Source: Thermofilum sp. NZ13
GTDB lineage: Archaea > Thermoproteota > Thermoprotei > Thermofilales > Thermofilaceae
Assembly (NCBI GenBank): GCA_002855745.1
Contig: NDWX01000009.1
Coordinates: 1-64,000, forward strand
Length of the DNA stretch: 64,000 nt
Direction of reading: 5' to 3'
The notes under the pieces were generated by a model. That model saw only the letters and a list, made by a program, of their open reading frames with translations, was not told the DNA's origin and searched no databases. Below are positions 16,224 through 24,600 of the stretch, in pieces. Each line of letters starts with the position of its first letter. Position 1 is the first letter of the stretch. The translations under genes were made by a program, and so were the position numbers.

Positions 16224-17662
16224 GCACTTATGAACGGTTATCACTCATATTCAGAGTACTACCTGAAGTCGAGCGCCCCTCAAGGAAGCCAAGCCTTGGG
16301 GAAAGACTATTCTGGACGGCCTTAGTTCTAATAGCGTACTTCCTATTGGGACAGATCCCGCTTTACGGTATTCCTAGACAGACTCAGGGAACCATCGGTG
16401 CACTCGAGTTCCTACGCATAGTCATGGCCTCAAAAAGAGGGACTTTGATAGAGCTCGGAATAGGTCCGATAGTCACGTCGGGAATAGTGTGGGAGCTTCT
16501 CGTCGGCAGCAAGATAATTAACTTGGATCTTACAACCAGGGAAGGCCGCAGAACCTTCGCCGGGCTACAGAAACTCACCGCTATTGTTTTCGCCGCACTG
16601 GAGGCTTTCGCCTACATATACGGTGGTGTATACGGCGCCCTCACTACTACACAACAGTACCTCGTTTTCGCCCAGCTACTCGTCGCAAGCATCTTCGTTA
16701 TTCTAATGAACGACATGCTTGAGAAAGGCTGGGGTGTGGGTAGCGCAGTTAGCCTATTCATAGCTGCCGGAGTGGCACAGCAAATATTCTGGGAACTGTT
16801 CAGCCCGATAGGCCCTCTGGCGGATGGCCTGTATTATGGCTTTTTCCCATCGCTGGCCGTGGGTATCGCCACTTTTGCTACAACGGGGAACTCTACGCTC
16901 CTTCGCTATGCAATACTTCGCCCCTCGGGCTATCCTGACTTAGTAGGCTTTGCCTCGATGATTTTCCTTCTACTATTCTTGGCGTACCTTGAAAGCACAA
17001 AAGTAACTATACCTGTGGCGAGCGCCAAGTTTAGTGGAATGCGCACGCGCATACCGTTAAAACTCCTCTATGTCTCCGTAATGCCGGTAATCCTTGTAGG
17101 CGCATTATACGCCAATATTGTAATGATAACACAAGCCCTCTGGCCTCGCGTAAACCCCGGGAACACGAACCCTTACCTGAACATAATTGCGATGTACAAC
17201 TACACTCCGAGTGGCCCAATTCCCATGCCGGGAAGCCTGGTCTACTACATAACCCCGCCACGCTCTCTCTTCTCCGTAATCAATGACCCTGTGCATGTTC
17301 TAGTATACTCTTTGCTTTACATCATCCTAGCGGTTTTATTTGGCGTTGCATGGATTATAACTTCCGGTATGGATCCCGAGAGCCAAGCTGAGCAGCTTGC
17401 CAAAGCTCAACTACAGATACCTGGGTTTAGGAAGAGTGAGAAGGTTATTGCGAACATGCTCAGGCGATACATCTGGAGTCTGACAATCCTCAGTAGCGTT
17501 CTGATAGGTGCTATCGCCGTTCTAAGCGACCTGCTAAGAGCCATGGGAGGGGGTACAGGAATTCTTCTGCTAGTCGGAATAATCATCCAGTACTACTCGA
17601 TCCTGGCCAGTGAGCGTGCACTGGAAATGTACCCATCGCTTTCGCGGCTACTGGGCGAGTAG
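16220..17662 (+). CDS. secY: protein translocase channel subunit SecY
   Basis: A 480-residue Sec61-alpha/SecY channel protein of the cytoplasmic membrane, with the expected ten membrane spans. Recognisable parts are the N-terminal LPEVERPSRKPSLGERLFWT, the first span with the plug region (IPLYGIP), LGIGPIVTSGIVWELLVGSK in span 2, SAKFSGMRTRIPLKLLYVSVMPVIL before span 7, and the cytosolic loop ending GFRKSEKVI. The start is TTG at 16220, overlapping L15. Adenylate kinase, often beside secY in archaea, is about 33 kb away. Confidence 0.95.
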   Translation: MSTYERLSLIFRVLPEVERPSRKPSLGERLFWTALVLIAYFLLGQIPLYGIPRQTQGTIGALEFLRIVMASKRGTLIELGIGPIVTSGIVWELLVGSKIINLDLTTREGRRTFAGLQKLTAIVFAALEAFAYIYGGVYGALTTTQQYLVFAQLLVASIFVILMNDMLEKGWGVGSAVSLFIAAGVAQQIFWELFSPIGPLADGLYYGFFPSLAVGIATFATTGNSTLLRYAILRPSGYPDLVGFASMIFLLLFLAYLESTKVTIPVASAKFSGMRTRIPLKLLYVSVMPVILVGALYANIVMITQALWPRVNPGNTNPYLNIIAMYNYTPSGPIPMPGSLVYYITPPRSLFSVINDPVHVLVYSLLYIILAVLFGVAWIITSGMDPESQAEQLAKAQLQIPGFRKSEKVIANMLRRYIWSLTILSSVLIGAIAVLSDLLRAMGGGTGILLLVGIIIQYYSILASERALEMYPSLSRLLGE

Positions 17663-17773
17663 TGTAACTCCTATACAGTACGTGAAACTCGACCTCATAA
17701 GCAATCTTTCGCTTTCTTGAGACAAAATAAAGTTTTAATATACATAAAGGCAATAAAAGCTGGTGAAATAAAA

Positions 17774-17986
17774 ATGCCCAGGAAGGTTACTGACAAAATA
17801 ATTGAGAGGAAAAAACTCATCCATGAGTACTTAAGGAAGCACGGGCCTATCCCGACAGTCGAGATAGTGAGAGACCTGGGTCTTTCCCACAGCCAGGTAT
17901 TCTACATTTTGAGGCTCCTACTGCGCGAAGGTAAAGTCAAGGAGGAAAGAAGAGGGAAAATGGCTTACTGGGTAGCAGTTGACTAG
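17774..17986 (+). CDS. small winged-helix protein
   Basis: A 70-residue protein that is almost entirely one winged-helix domain: helix IERKKLIHEYLRKHG, then IPTVEIVRDLGLSHSQVFYILRLLLREG as the HTH, and a short wing KVKEERRGKMAYWVAV. It is probably a transcription regulator or RNA-binding protein. The frame is open 19 codons further upstream, but the TATA-like gttttaatatac at about 17731-17742 and the ggtga 8 nt before the ATG at 17774 favour this start. It somewhat resembles the fold of ribosomal S25e but lacks the family sequence. Confidence 0.75.
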   Translation: MPRKVTDKIIERKKLIHEYLRKHGPIPTVEIVRDLGLSHSQVFYILRLLLREGKVKEERRGKMAYWVAVD

Positions 17987-17999
17987 GTTTAAACGGTGA

Positions 18000-18034
18000 A
18001 TTTAAATAGTAAACGCGCTGTAATCAGGAGGTGT
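18000..18034 (+). promoter_or_regulatory. promoter and strong ribosome binding site of the 34-aa ORF
   Basis: The TATA-like atttaaat at 18000-18007 is followed 20 nt later by aggaggtg at 18027-18034, which is complementary to the 3' end of archaeal 16S rRNA and lies 5 nt before the ATG at 18040. This is one of the strongest ribosome binding sites in the window. Confidence 0.55.
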
Positions 18035-18039
18035 CAAAG

Positions 18040-18144
18040 ATGGGAGGACGTCAAAGGACCTCCATCTTCATCGAGAAGAAGAGGGAGCTCTCCAAGGAGA
18101 AAGCTCAGGCAGCGAAGACGAAGGAGAAGCAGCCGGAAAAGTAG
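18040..18144 (+). CDS. 34-aa Lys/Glu-rich small protein
   Basis: A 34-codon ORF: MGGRQRTSIFIEKKRELS followed by a Lys/Glu/Ala-rich helical tail ending in KEKQPEK. Its N-terminus resembles the basic leaders of some archaeal ribosomal proteins such as S25e, but the globular part is absent and the frame stops at 18144. The case for coding is the near-perfect ribosome binding site, the TATA-like box and its position 8 nt before the methyltransferase gene. It could be a small ribosome-associated protein or a leader that couples translation. I cannot name it. Confidence 0.55.
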   Translation: MGGRQRTSIFIEKKRELSKEKAQAAKTKEKQPEK

Positions 18145-18152
18145 GATAATCG

Positions 18153-18995
18153 ATGCTAACGTGCGCGTATCCTCCGCGCAAACCCACATACACAAGAGCG
18201 GTAGCTCTGCCCTCCTCAAACTTCTCCAACCTTCCAGAACCGGCGAAAACCTTTCACATAGCACTCCTCGCTAGGGCTGCCGCAATATTCAGAGTGGAAG
18301 AACTGGCTGTTTACGTTCACGAAAGCTATCCATGTGACGCTATTAAAGATGTTGTGGAAGCTCTAGAGACACCGCAATACCTTAGGAGAAAAATCATCCC
18401 TAAGAAACCCTCTTTAAAATACATTGGCCTAGTTCCTCCTCTCGCGATACCGTCTCATCAGCTGAAAAACGATGATCTAATATACAGGGAGGGAGTTATA
18501 CTTGCAAAGAAAGAAGGCAGAGTACTCGTAGACATAGGTCTGGATAAGCCTGTTCTAGCGGTGGGGGAAGGGAAAATAGGATCCCGAGTCACTGTGAAGC
18601 GAGTTGGCGATGCTTGGTTCCTGGCTTCATCCAGCGAGGTTGAGGTTTACTGGGGGTTTAAGGTCATCTGCTTCCAAGGAATGCGACCCTTGGTGGAGCA
18701 CTACAAGAGGAGGAATTTTATGATCATTGCCACCTCTCGGCGAGGTAGAACTGTAGACTTAGCCTTCTTGAAGGCTTTAACTTCTGAGGTGGAAGAGCGG
18801 GAAGCTAAAGGGGTGTTGCTTCTTTTTGGTAGCTGGAAGAAAGGGGTATATGAGATAGGGAAAGAGGAGAATGCGAATATTGATGAACTGGCAGATTTCG
18901 TCTTGAACACGATCCCCTGTCAAGGAACACGCACAGTCAGAACTGAGGAAGCTGTCCTCGCTACGTTATCGCTTCTAAACTTAGTCCTCGATTGA
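18153..18995 (+). CDS. SPOUT-class RNA methyltransferase, archaeal COG2106 type
   Basis: A 280-residue protein matching the archaeal RNA methyltransferase family that commonly sits upstream of the L3 gene. The deep-trefoil-knot SPOUT domain is split: the N-terminal part (TRAVALPSSNFSN ... KTFHIALLARAAAIFRVEELAVYV) and the C-terminal part (GVLLLFGSWKKGVYEI ... IPCQGTRTVRTEEAVLATLSLLNL) enclose an inserted OB-like RNA-binding domain (about 85-185). The C-terminal GTRTVRTEEAV is the expected SAM-binding knot. The likely substrate is rRNA, by analogy with the family. It starts 8 nt after the small ORF. Confidence 0.88.
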   Translation: MLTCAYPPRKPTYTRAVALPSSNFSNLPEPAKTFHIALLARAAAIFRVEELAVYVHESYPCDAIKDVVEALETPQYLRRKIIPKKPSLKYIGLVPPLAIPSHQLKNDDLIYREGVILAKKEGRVLVDIGLDKPVLAVGEGKIGSRVTVKRVGDAWFLASSSEVEVYWGFKVICFQGMRPLVEHYKRRNFMIIATSRRGRTVDLAFLKALTSEVEEREAKGVLLLFGSWKKGVYEIGKEENANIDELADFVLNTIPCQGTRTVRTEEAVLATLSLLNLVLD

Positions 18996-19103
18996 CTCCT
19001 CGTCTTTCCGGCTGTCGCCAAACCTGTTGTTACCGCGTGGCCTGCCCCTAACGTAGTGGGTGCGACTGCTACGTGCCTCATTGTTTCTGCGCTTATTAGA
19101 CAC
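18981..19103 (-). CDS. possible 40-aa R/G-rich small ORF or gene remnant
   Basis: On the minus strand a frame from GTG at 19103 reads 40 codons rich in Arg, Asn and Gly (THYVRGRPRGNNRFGDSRKD) and ends in an acidic tail (EESIED). Its composition resembles the RG-rich acidic tails of archaeal single-strand or RNA-binding proteins. It overlaps the end of the methyltransferase gene by 15 nt. There is no good ribosome binding site and the upstream frame closes at a TGA near 19140. It may be a small protein, a decayed gene or chance. Confidence 0.22.
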   Translation of the reverse strand: MSNKRRNNEARSSRTHYVRGRPRGNNRFGDSRKDEESIED

Positions 19104-19205
19104 CTCGTCGTGATCGGTGAGGCCTATGGGGACTAAGGCAAAGCTGAATCAAAAATGTGGACTGTTGATAAAAGCGGAGACTACTCAACCACAGGTCGTG
19201 TAGAG

Positions 19206-19219
19206 TAAATTTAATAAAC
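19206..19219 (+). promoter_or_regulatory. TATA box of the L3-L4-L23-L2 operon
   Basis: The AT-rich taaatttaataaac lies 52-65 nt before the L3 ATG, the expected place for a leadered ribosomal mRNA. Several G-rich stretches (gaggtg, aggag, ggtga) lie between it and the start. Confidence 0.5.
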
Positions 19220-19270
19220 CTACACCTGTAAAAGCGAAGAGGTGTATCTCAGGAGCTGTGGTGAATGTGA

Positions 19271-20278
19271 ATGGCGAAGGGTCATAGGCCACGTAGAGGG
19301 TCTCGAGCGTATTACCCGCGGAAAAGGGCGCGAAGCATCGTAGCCAGGATTCGTCGCTGGCCTAAAGTCAACAGCGTTGTCCCGTTAGGCTTCGCTGGTT
19401 ACAAGGTGGGTATGGTTCACGTTGTAGGCGTGGAGATGAACAAGAACAGCCCCTTCTACGGTCAGGAGAGGGTGTACCCTGTTACCGTCGTTGAGGTCCC
19501 CCCTCTCCGCGTTGTCGGTATTCGTGTCTACGCGTCGGGCTTTTATGGTTTGAAAGCTATAGGAGAGCTATGGGCCCCGAAGCTTCCGGAAGATTTGAAG
19601 CGCGTGTTCACTGCTCCTAAGAAGGAGAACTACTTCGAGGAGCAGAGGAAAAAGATAGAGGAAGTCCGCGACAAAGTGCAGGAGGTACGGTTGATTGTCG
19701 CTACACAGCCGCGTATTACAGGGCTAGGGAAGAAAAAGCCCGAGGTCTTCGAGATAGCTGTCGGTGGATCGCCATCTGAAGCGCTGGAGTTCGCTCTCAA
19801 CCGTTTAGGCAAGGAGATCGATGTAGGAGAGGTTTTCAAGGAAGGTGACTACGTGGACGTCATAGCTGTCAGCAAGGGCAAAGGCTTTCAAGGCGTGGTA
19901 AAGAGGTTTGGGGTAATGGAGATGCCGCGGTGGCACAAGCACCGGAAGGGCCACAGGAGAATTGGAAGCGTAGGTCCTCAAGGTCCAGCAATAATGTTCT
20001 ACACTCCCTTCCCTGGTCAAACAGGTTTTCACCAGAGAACGGAGTACAATAAAAGGATACTGAAGATCGGCGATGCAAGCTCTGAGAACATAAACCCCCC
20101 CGGTGGTTGGCCTCACTACGGTCTTATAAGGACAAAGTATATCCTCGTTGAAGGAAGCATCCCTGGTGCGATTAAGCGGCTAGTTAAGCTTAGAATGCCT
20201 ATACGACTCCGCAAGCCAGTCGATCCGCCTAAGGTAGTTTATATAAGCACTCAGTCATGGCCTCAGGCAAGCGGGTGA
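19271..20278 (+). CDS. rpl3: ribosomal protein L3 (uL3)
   Basis: A 335-residue archaeal L3, an early-assembling large-subunit protein near the peptidyl transferase centre. It is recognised by the N-terminal HRPRRGSRAYYPRKRAR, VPLGFAGYKVGMVHV, GKGFQGVVKRFGV, WHKHRKGHRRIGSVGPQGPA and GQTGFHQRTEYNKRIL. The length is normal for archaea. It is the first gene of the L3-L4-L23-L2 run and is separated from L4 by 6 nt. Confidence 0.96.
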   Translation: MAKGHRPRRGSRAYYPRKRARSIVARIRRWPKVNSVVPLGFAGYKVGMVHVVGVEMNKNSPFYGQERVYPVTVVEVPPLRVVGIRVYASGFYGLKAIGELWAPKLPEDLKRVFTAPKKENYFEEQRKKIEEVRDKVQEVRLIVATQPRITGLGKKKPEVFEIAVGGSPSEALEFALNRLGKEIDVGEVFKEGDYVDVIAVSKGKGFQGVVKRFGVMEMPRWHKHRKGHRRIGSVGPQGPAIMFYTPFPGQTGFHQRTEYNKRILKIGDASSENINPPGGWPHYGLIRTKYILVEGSIPGAIKRLVKLRMPIRLRKPVDPPKVVYISTQSWPQASG

Positions 20279-20284
20279 GCGTAG

Positions 20285-21085
20285 ATGGGTAGCGCCGAAC
20301 TTGTTCTGAGAGAAGCGACAGTTTACGACATAGAAGGAAAGGAAGCCGGTAAAGTTCAGCTTCCGAAATTCTTCAGCATGCCAGTGCGGCTCGACTTAAT
20401 TAGACGGGCTTTCCTTGCAGTCTTCACGTCCAAACTACAGCCTAAGGGAACAGATCCCCTTGCTGGTCTGCGAACCACCGCTGAAAGCCTTGGCGTAGGC
20501 CACGGCATCGCAAGAGTTGCTAGAATTAAAGGAGGTTTAAGAGCAGCCCGAGTACCTCAGGCAGTAAAGGGAAGGAGGGCGCATCCCCCAAAAGTCGAGA
20601 AGATTATCAAAGAGCACATTAACAAGAAGGAGAAAACTCTTGCACTTGCCTCCGCTTTAGCCGCAACAGCCTCGAGGGAGCTCGTGCAACGCCGAGGTCA
20701 CATTGTGCCGGAAAAACAACTTCCTATAATTGTCACAGACGATTTCGAGAGGGTTAGCAAGGCATCCGAGTTAAGAACAATACTTAAAAACCTTGGGCTC
20801 TGGGCAGACGTGGAACGGGCCGCTGAGCGGGTGAGAATTAGAGCCGGTAAAGGCAAGATGCGCGGACGCAGGTACAAGAAACCGAGGAGCCTTCTAATCG
20901 TCGTAGCTGATGCTAAGAATTTGACTAAGGCTGCCGGAAACATGCCTGGAGTCGACGTTGTTAGTGCACAAAAACTCACGGTGTCGCATCTTGCTCCAGG
21001 AGGCGTACCCGGGCGCCTCACGGTCTACACTGTGGGGGCGCTAAAAGTACTAGAGGAGAGACTTAACTCCGTTATGGTGGTGTGA
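20285..21085 (+). CDS. rpl4: ribosomal protein L4 (uL4)
   Basis: A 266-residue archaeal L4 (L1e type) that lines the exit tunnel. Diagnostic parts are [39 protein letters not shown], the extended loop with [20 protein letters not shown], and [20 protein letters not shown]. It follows L3 by 6 nt and its stop is 2 nt before the L23 ATG. Confidence 0.96.
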   Translation: MGSAELVLREATVYDIEGKEAGKVQLPKFFSMPVRLDLIRRAFLAVFTSKLQPKGTDPLAGLRTTAESLGVGHGIARVARIKGGLRAARVPQAVKGRRAHPPKVEKIIKEHINKKEKTLALASALAATASRELVQRRGHIVPEKQLPIIVTDDFERVSKASELRTILKNLGLWADVERAAERVRIRAGKGKMRGRRYKKPRSLLIVVADAKNLTKAAGNMPGVDVVSAQKLTVSHLAPGGVPGRLTVYTVGALKVLEERLNSVMVV

Positions 21086-21087
21086 TA

Positions 21088-21351
21088 ATGAGTAGTGGTC
21101 AAAGTGTAATCATTAGGCCGCATTTAACAGAAAAGACGTTGAGGTTGATAGAGCAAGCCAACACCCTGACATTCATAGTCGATCGTCGCGCCACCAAGAA
21201 ACAAATAAAGGAAGAGGTCGAGCGAATGTTCGGAGTGAAGGTTGAGAAGGTGAACACCTTGATTACGATGGACGGCAGGAAAAAAGCTTATGTAAAACTC
21301 TCTAAGGAATACTCGGCCTCAGATATAGCTACACGTATGGGAATGGTATAG
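21088..21351 (+). CDS. rpl23: ribosomal protein L23 (uL23)
   Basis: An 87-residue L23 at the tunnel exit, where SRP and NAC dock. It reads [40 protein letters not shown] and [23 protein letters not shown], all typical. The ATG at 21088 is preferred to the in-frame GTG at 21082, which overlaps the L4 stop. L2 follows after 9 nt. Confidence 0.95.
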   Translation: MSSGQSVIIRPHLTEKTLRLIEQANTLTFIVDRRATKKQIKEEVERMFGVKVEKVNTLITMDGRKKAYVKLSKEYSASDIATRMGMV

Positions 21352-21360
21352 GTGGTTTAA

Positions 21361-22104
21361 ATGGGTAAAAGAATACTGGTTCAACGCAGGGGACGCGGTG
21401 GATCAGTGTTTAGAAATCCAGGCTGGAAGCGTGTGGCGCCGGCACGCTACCCCGAGTACAACGCAGAGGAGTTCAAAAACAAGGTCCTAGTCGGCTACGT
21501 GAAGGCCCTCATCCACGAGCCCGGCAGAGGCACGCCACTGGCTATTGTGAGATTTGAGGACGGCAGGGAAATGGTTATGATACCTCCAGAGGGACTGGCG
21601 GTTGGTCAGAAGATCTACTACGGTGCTAAAGCCCCCGTGGTGCTTGGAAGCATTATTGAAGTAGGCAATGCACCTGAAGGTACGATAGTCTCAAACATCG
21701 AGATTCGCCCTGGGGACGGGGGTAAAATAGCGCGAAGCAGCGGAGCATATGCCACGATCTTAGCTCACTCAAACGGCAAAACTCTGTTGCAGCTTCCATC
21801 TAAGAAAGTCAAAGAGGTGGACAGCAATGCGCGCGCTACTGTGGGTATGGTTGCCGCAGGGGGACGTACCGAAAAACCGTTTCTTAAGGCTGGTAAGATG
21901 TACCACTGGTCCCGTGCCAAGTCCTTTAAGTACCCCAAAGTAAGAGGCAAGGCAATGTCGCCGTACGCGCACCCAGCTGGAGGTGGACACCACCCGAAGG
22001 GCTTAACCCCGGCTCCCCGGAACGCGCCTCCCGGGAGGAAAGTAGGGCATATAGCCGCTCGCAGAACTGGCCGCAGAAAAGGCGTTCCAAGAGCGCAGAA
22101 GTAA
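21361..22104 (+). CDS. rpl2: ribosomal protein L2 (uL2)
   Basis: A 247-residue archaeal L2, essential for the peptidyl transferase region. It contains KRILVQRRGRGGSVFRNPGW, GRGTPLAIVRFEDGRE, RSSGAYATILAHSNGKTLLQ and the C-terminal loop with AHPAGGGHHPKG, including the conserved histidine, then RTGRRKG. In most archaea S19, L22, S3 and L29 follow; here the cluster stops and a convergent oxidoreductase gene begins 25 nt later. Confidence 0.96.
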   Translation: MGKRILVQRRGRGGSVFRNPGWKRVAPARYPEYNAEEFKNKVLVGYVKALIHEPGRGTPLAIVRFEDGREMVMIPPEGLAVGQKIYYGAKAPVVLGSIIEVGNAPEGTIVSNIEIRPGDGGKIARSSGAYATILAHSNGKTLLQLPSKKVKEVDSNARATVGMVAAGGRTEKPFLKAGKMYHWSRAKSFKYPKVRGKAMSPYAHPAGGGHHPKGLTPAPRNAPPGRKVGHIAARRTGRRKGVPRAQK

Positions 22105-22129
22105 AAATACAGGATTATTTCTTCTCCGG

Positions 22130-23296
22130 TTAGCCGCTTATTGTCCTCAAAATGGTGCTTTCTAGCGATGTTGCTACGCCGCCACCCAGTTTTCCCTTTA
22201 CATCACGCATTACTATGCTCTCAATGAGCATTTTACTGATGTAGGGAGTTCTCCCGAAAAGAATCTTGCTTTCCCAGACCATGATGGCTTTGTTAAAGCC
22301 GACTGAGCAAAGGGTTTTAGGCTTAGAAGCGAGGAAAATAGGCTTGTGTACATGGATGGGTTTTTGCCCCTCGAGTTGCCTCAGTACGTTTTTCGCGGCT
22401 GTTTTACCTTGCAGTATAGCCTCTTCCGCCATCTTCATCGCGTAGTCACTGTCGTATGCGAAATGGTTGATGTCGCCGATGGCATAAACATCCTCAAAAC
22501 CCTTAAGCTGTAAAGTCTGGTTTACTACTAGCCACCCCCTTCCTTTAGTTTCGACTGGTAAGTCGAAACTAATTTGAGGTGCTCTGATGCCCAAAGACCA
22601 GACGATGTGGGAACACTCAAGTACGTGGCCGCTCTCAAGTATAAGCCTGTTATCCTCCACCCGCTTTACTCCATCGCCTTTTATCACTTTAACACCGCTC
22701 ACGCGGAGAAAGCTTTCTACGATTTCGCTCGCACGCTGGTTATTTAGAGTAGGGAGCAAGTTAGGCATTTTCTCAACGATAACAACCTTCTCTCGCCCCA
22801 GCTTTTCCGCGAGCTCACCAGCGACCTCAACTCCTGTAAGACCACCACCAGCAACGCACACGTGATCCGGTGGAGCCTCTTCGAGCCGTCTTTTCAACTC
22901 AAGGTAGTCTTCCAATCGCCACGACGGGATCGTAGTCTCGGCTCCGGGTATTCCGTAGTACTCTGTCTGAGCTCCAGCCGAGAGAATCAAGTAGTCGAAT
23001 TCCAAGCTTTCACCGCTCCTTAAAAGAACCTGCTTGTTCTTCAGAGATACTCCTACAACCTCACCTTTAATGAAGGAAACTCCAAGGCGTCTCGAAATCT
23101 TCTCGAAAGGCTCGGTTATATCATCTACTGTCTTTTTATCCGAGAGTAGGTAGGGTAGCGAGGGCAGGTAGACAAATCTATCACTCTTGTCCACCAAAGT
23201 TATCTCACAAGACTCTGCAGCCGCAGATTGTCTTAGTGTTTTCAGAGCGTAGTAGCCTCCGAATCCTCCTCCTACAACAACTATCTTTTTAGTCAT
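22130..23296 (-). CDS. FAD/NAD(P)-dependent oxidoreductase, NDH-2-like
   Basis: A 388-residue two-dinucleotide-binding flavoprotein. The FAD Rossmann motif is GGGFGGYYA (9-17), the NAD(P) motif is AGGGLTGVEVAGE (149-161), and the second FAD contact is VYAIGDIN (270-277). This matches type II NADH:quinone oxidoreductases and related sulfide:quinone-like enzymes. No CxxC redox pair is present, so disulfide reductase activity is unlikely. The C-terminal 60 residues are amphipathic, as in membrane-attached NDH-2. It is inserted, in opposite orientation, between L2 and S19. A TATA-like gaatatatc lies some 25-35 nt before its ATG. Confidence 0.83.
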   Translation of the reverse strand: MTKKIVVVGGGFGGYYALKTLRQSAAAESCEITLVDKSDRFVYLPSLPYLLSDKKTVDDITEPFEKISRRLGVSFIKGEVVGVSLKNKQVLLRSGESLEFDYLILSAGAQTEYYGIPGAETTIPSWRLEDYLELKRRLEEAPPDHVCVAGGGLTGVEVAGELAEKLGREKVVIVEKMPNLLPTLNNQRASEIVESFLRVSGVKVIKGDGVKRVEDNRLILESGHVLECSHIVWSLGIRAPQISFDLPVETKGRGWLVVNQTLQLKGFEDVYAIGDINHFAYDSDYAMKMAEEAILQGKTAAKNVLRQLEGQKPIHVHKPIFLASKPKTLCSVGFNKAIMVWESKILFGRTPYISKMLIESIVMRDVKGKLGGGVATSLESTILRTISG

Positions 23297-23655
23297 ACAT
23301 GACGTTTTTCATAGTCGATAAGATATATTCACTTAAGTAAACTTAGTTGTTATTAGATTACCTCTCTCAACAAGATAAGTTCGCTACCTTACCTCGTGCC
23401 TCCATGAAGGTGCTTTTCCCATCTCCCAGGGCTTATTCAAGTTCTCTAAGGGTAGAAACTGTCGTGATATTTAGGGAATTTAGGGAGAGTGCTAAGTTGG
23501 GAGGTGACTTAAGGAGTCTTAAATCAAGTGTTGCTCCCTTTATACCCTTTGTCTTCTCTTGCATTTTAACGATGACGATAAAGTAAGGGATAAGTGGAGG
23601 GGGTATCGAAAAAGCTTAAATTGCCGAGAACGTATGTGAGGCAGGTGCAACCCTA
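23297..23655. other. intergenic stretch with divergent promoters
   Basis: No supported gene. A plus-strand frame at 23347-23586 (79 codons, Ser/Leu-rich) has no convincing start signal or protein-like pattern. The left end holds the TATA-like gaatatatc of the oxidoreductase gene (minus strand, about 23323-23332). The right end holds gcttaaatt at about 23614-23622, some 35-40 nt before S19, and a weak ribosome binding site. Confidence 0.5.
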
Positions 23656-24081
23656 ATGGAGTCGTCCAGTAAATACGCCTACCGAGGGTACAGCTTTGAA
23701 GAGTTAGCTCAGATGCCGCTAGAGAAGTTCATCGAAATTGTGCCCTCCAGACAGCGAAGAACGATTCTAAGGACGATAATTAAGGGCACTAGCGAGGAGC
23801 ACCTGAAACTCCTCGAGAAAATCAGACGCGCCAATAAGCTTGTCCAAGAGGGTAAGAAGCAGCCCGTCATTAGAACGCATCTGAGAGACTTCGTTATCCT
23901 CCCCGAGATGGTAGGTCTCGTGATACACGTCCACAACGGAAAAGAGTTTGTCCCGGTTGAAATAACGCCCGAACGCATAGGTCATTACCTAGGCGAGTTC
24001 GCGCTCACAACAAAGAAAGTAGAACACGGAGAGCCTGGCTTGAAGGCTACAAGATCCTCAATGTTCGTAGCGCTGAAATAG
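23656..24081 (+). CDS. rps19: ribosomal protein S19 (uS19)
   Basis: A 141-residue archaeal S19 of the small-subunit head. It has the N-terminal [17 protein letters not shown] typical of archaeal/eukaryal S19/S15, then the conserved [29 protein letters not shown] and [20 protein letters not shown]. It normally follows L2 in the S10 cluster, but here it heads the L11-L1-L10 operon and has its own promoter. Confidence 0.95.
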   Translation: MESSSKYAYRGYSFEELAQMPLEKFIEIVPSRQRRTILRTIIKGTSEEHLKLLEKIRRANKLVQEGKKQPVIRTHLRDFVILPEMVGLVIHVHNGKEFVPVEITPERIGHYLGEFALTTKKVEHGEPGLKATRSSMFVALK

Positions 24082-24093
24082 GGGTGAAGCATA

Positions 24094-24600
24094 TTGTCGC
24101 AGAACATCAAAACATTCAATTTTCTCATCGAAGGAGGTAAAGCCACTGCAGGTCCACCCATCGGCCCGGCACTCGGACCCCTAGGGCTAAACGTAATGCA
24201 GGTGGTTAAGAAAATCAACGAGTTAACTCAGGACTACGCCGGTATGCGGGTTCCCGTCAAGGTAACCGTAGACGTCGAAAAGAAAACATTCGAAGTCGAG
24301 GTCGGGACTCCAACAACCGCGGCACTTATTGTCAAGGAGCTCAAAGTTGAGAAGGGGGCCCACCAGTCGACGAAGGAATGGGTCGGGAACCTTACGGTAG
24401 AACAGGTGATAAAGATAGCCAAGATAAAGATGAAGGACATGGGCGCAAAAACTCTTAAAGCAGCCGTTAAAACCGTAGCGGGAACCTGCCAAAGTATGGG
24501 TGTCACCATAGATGGGAAGCCCCCGAAGCAATTTATAGCAGACCTTGAGAAGGGTTTGTACGATGAGGTTATAAGTAAACACGAGGGTGAGGCATCGTGA
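24094..24600 (+). CDS. rpl11: ribosomal protein L11 (uL11)
   Basis: A 168-residue L11 of the GTPase-associated stalk base. The N-terminal domain has FLIEGGKATAGPPIGPALGPLG, and the C-terminal rRNA-binding domain contains KIAKIKMKDMGAKTLKAAVKTV and GTCQSMGVTIDG. The start is TTG at 24094, with ggggtga about 8 nt upstream. The stop overlaps the L1 GTG by 4 nt. Confidence 0.95.
   Translation: MSQNIKTFNFLIEGGKATAGPPIGPALGPLGLNVMQVVKKINELTQDYAGMRVPVKVTVDVEKKTFEVEVGTPTTAALIVKELKVEKGAHQSTKEWVGNLTVEQVIKIAKIKMKDMGAKTLKAAVKTVAGTCQSMGVTIDGKPPKQFIADLEKGLYDEVISKHEGEAS

Noticed and set aside
17774-17986. Ribosomal protein S25e for the small HTH protein
   Set aside because: Fold resemblance only; the basic N-terminal leader and S25e signature residues are missing.
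23347-23586. 79-codon plus-strand frame between the oxidoreductase and S19
   Set aside because: Ser/Leu-rich, no ribosome binding site or TATA at the right distance, no recognisable domain; it lies in the promoter region of both neighbours.
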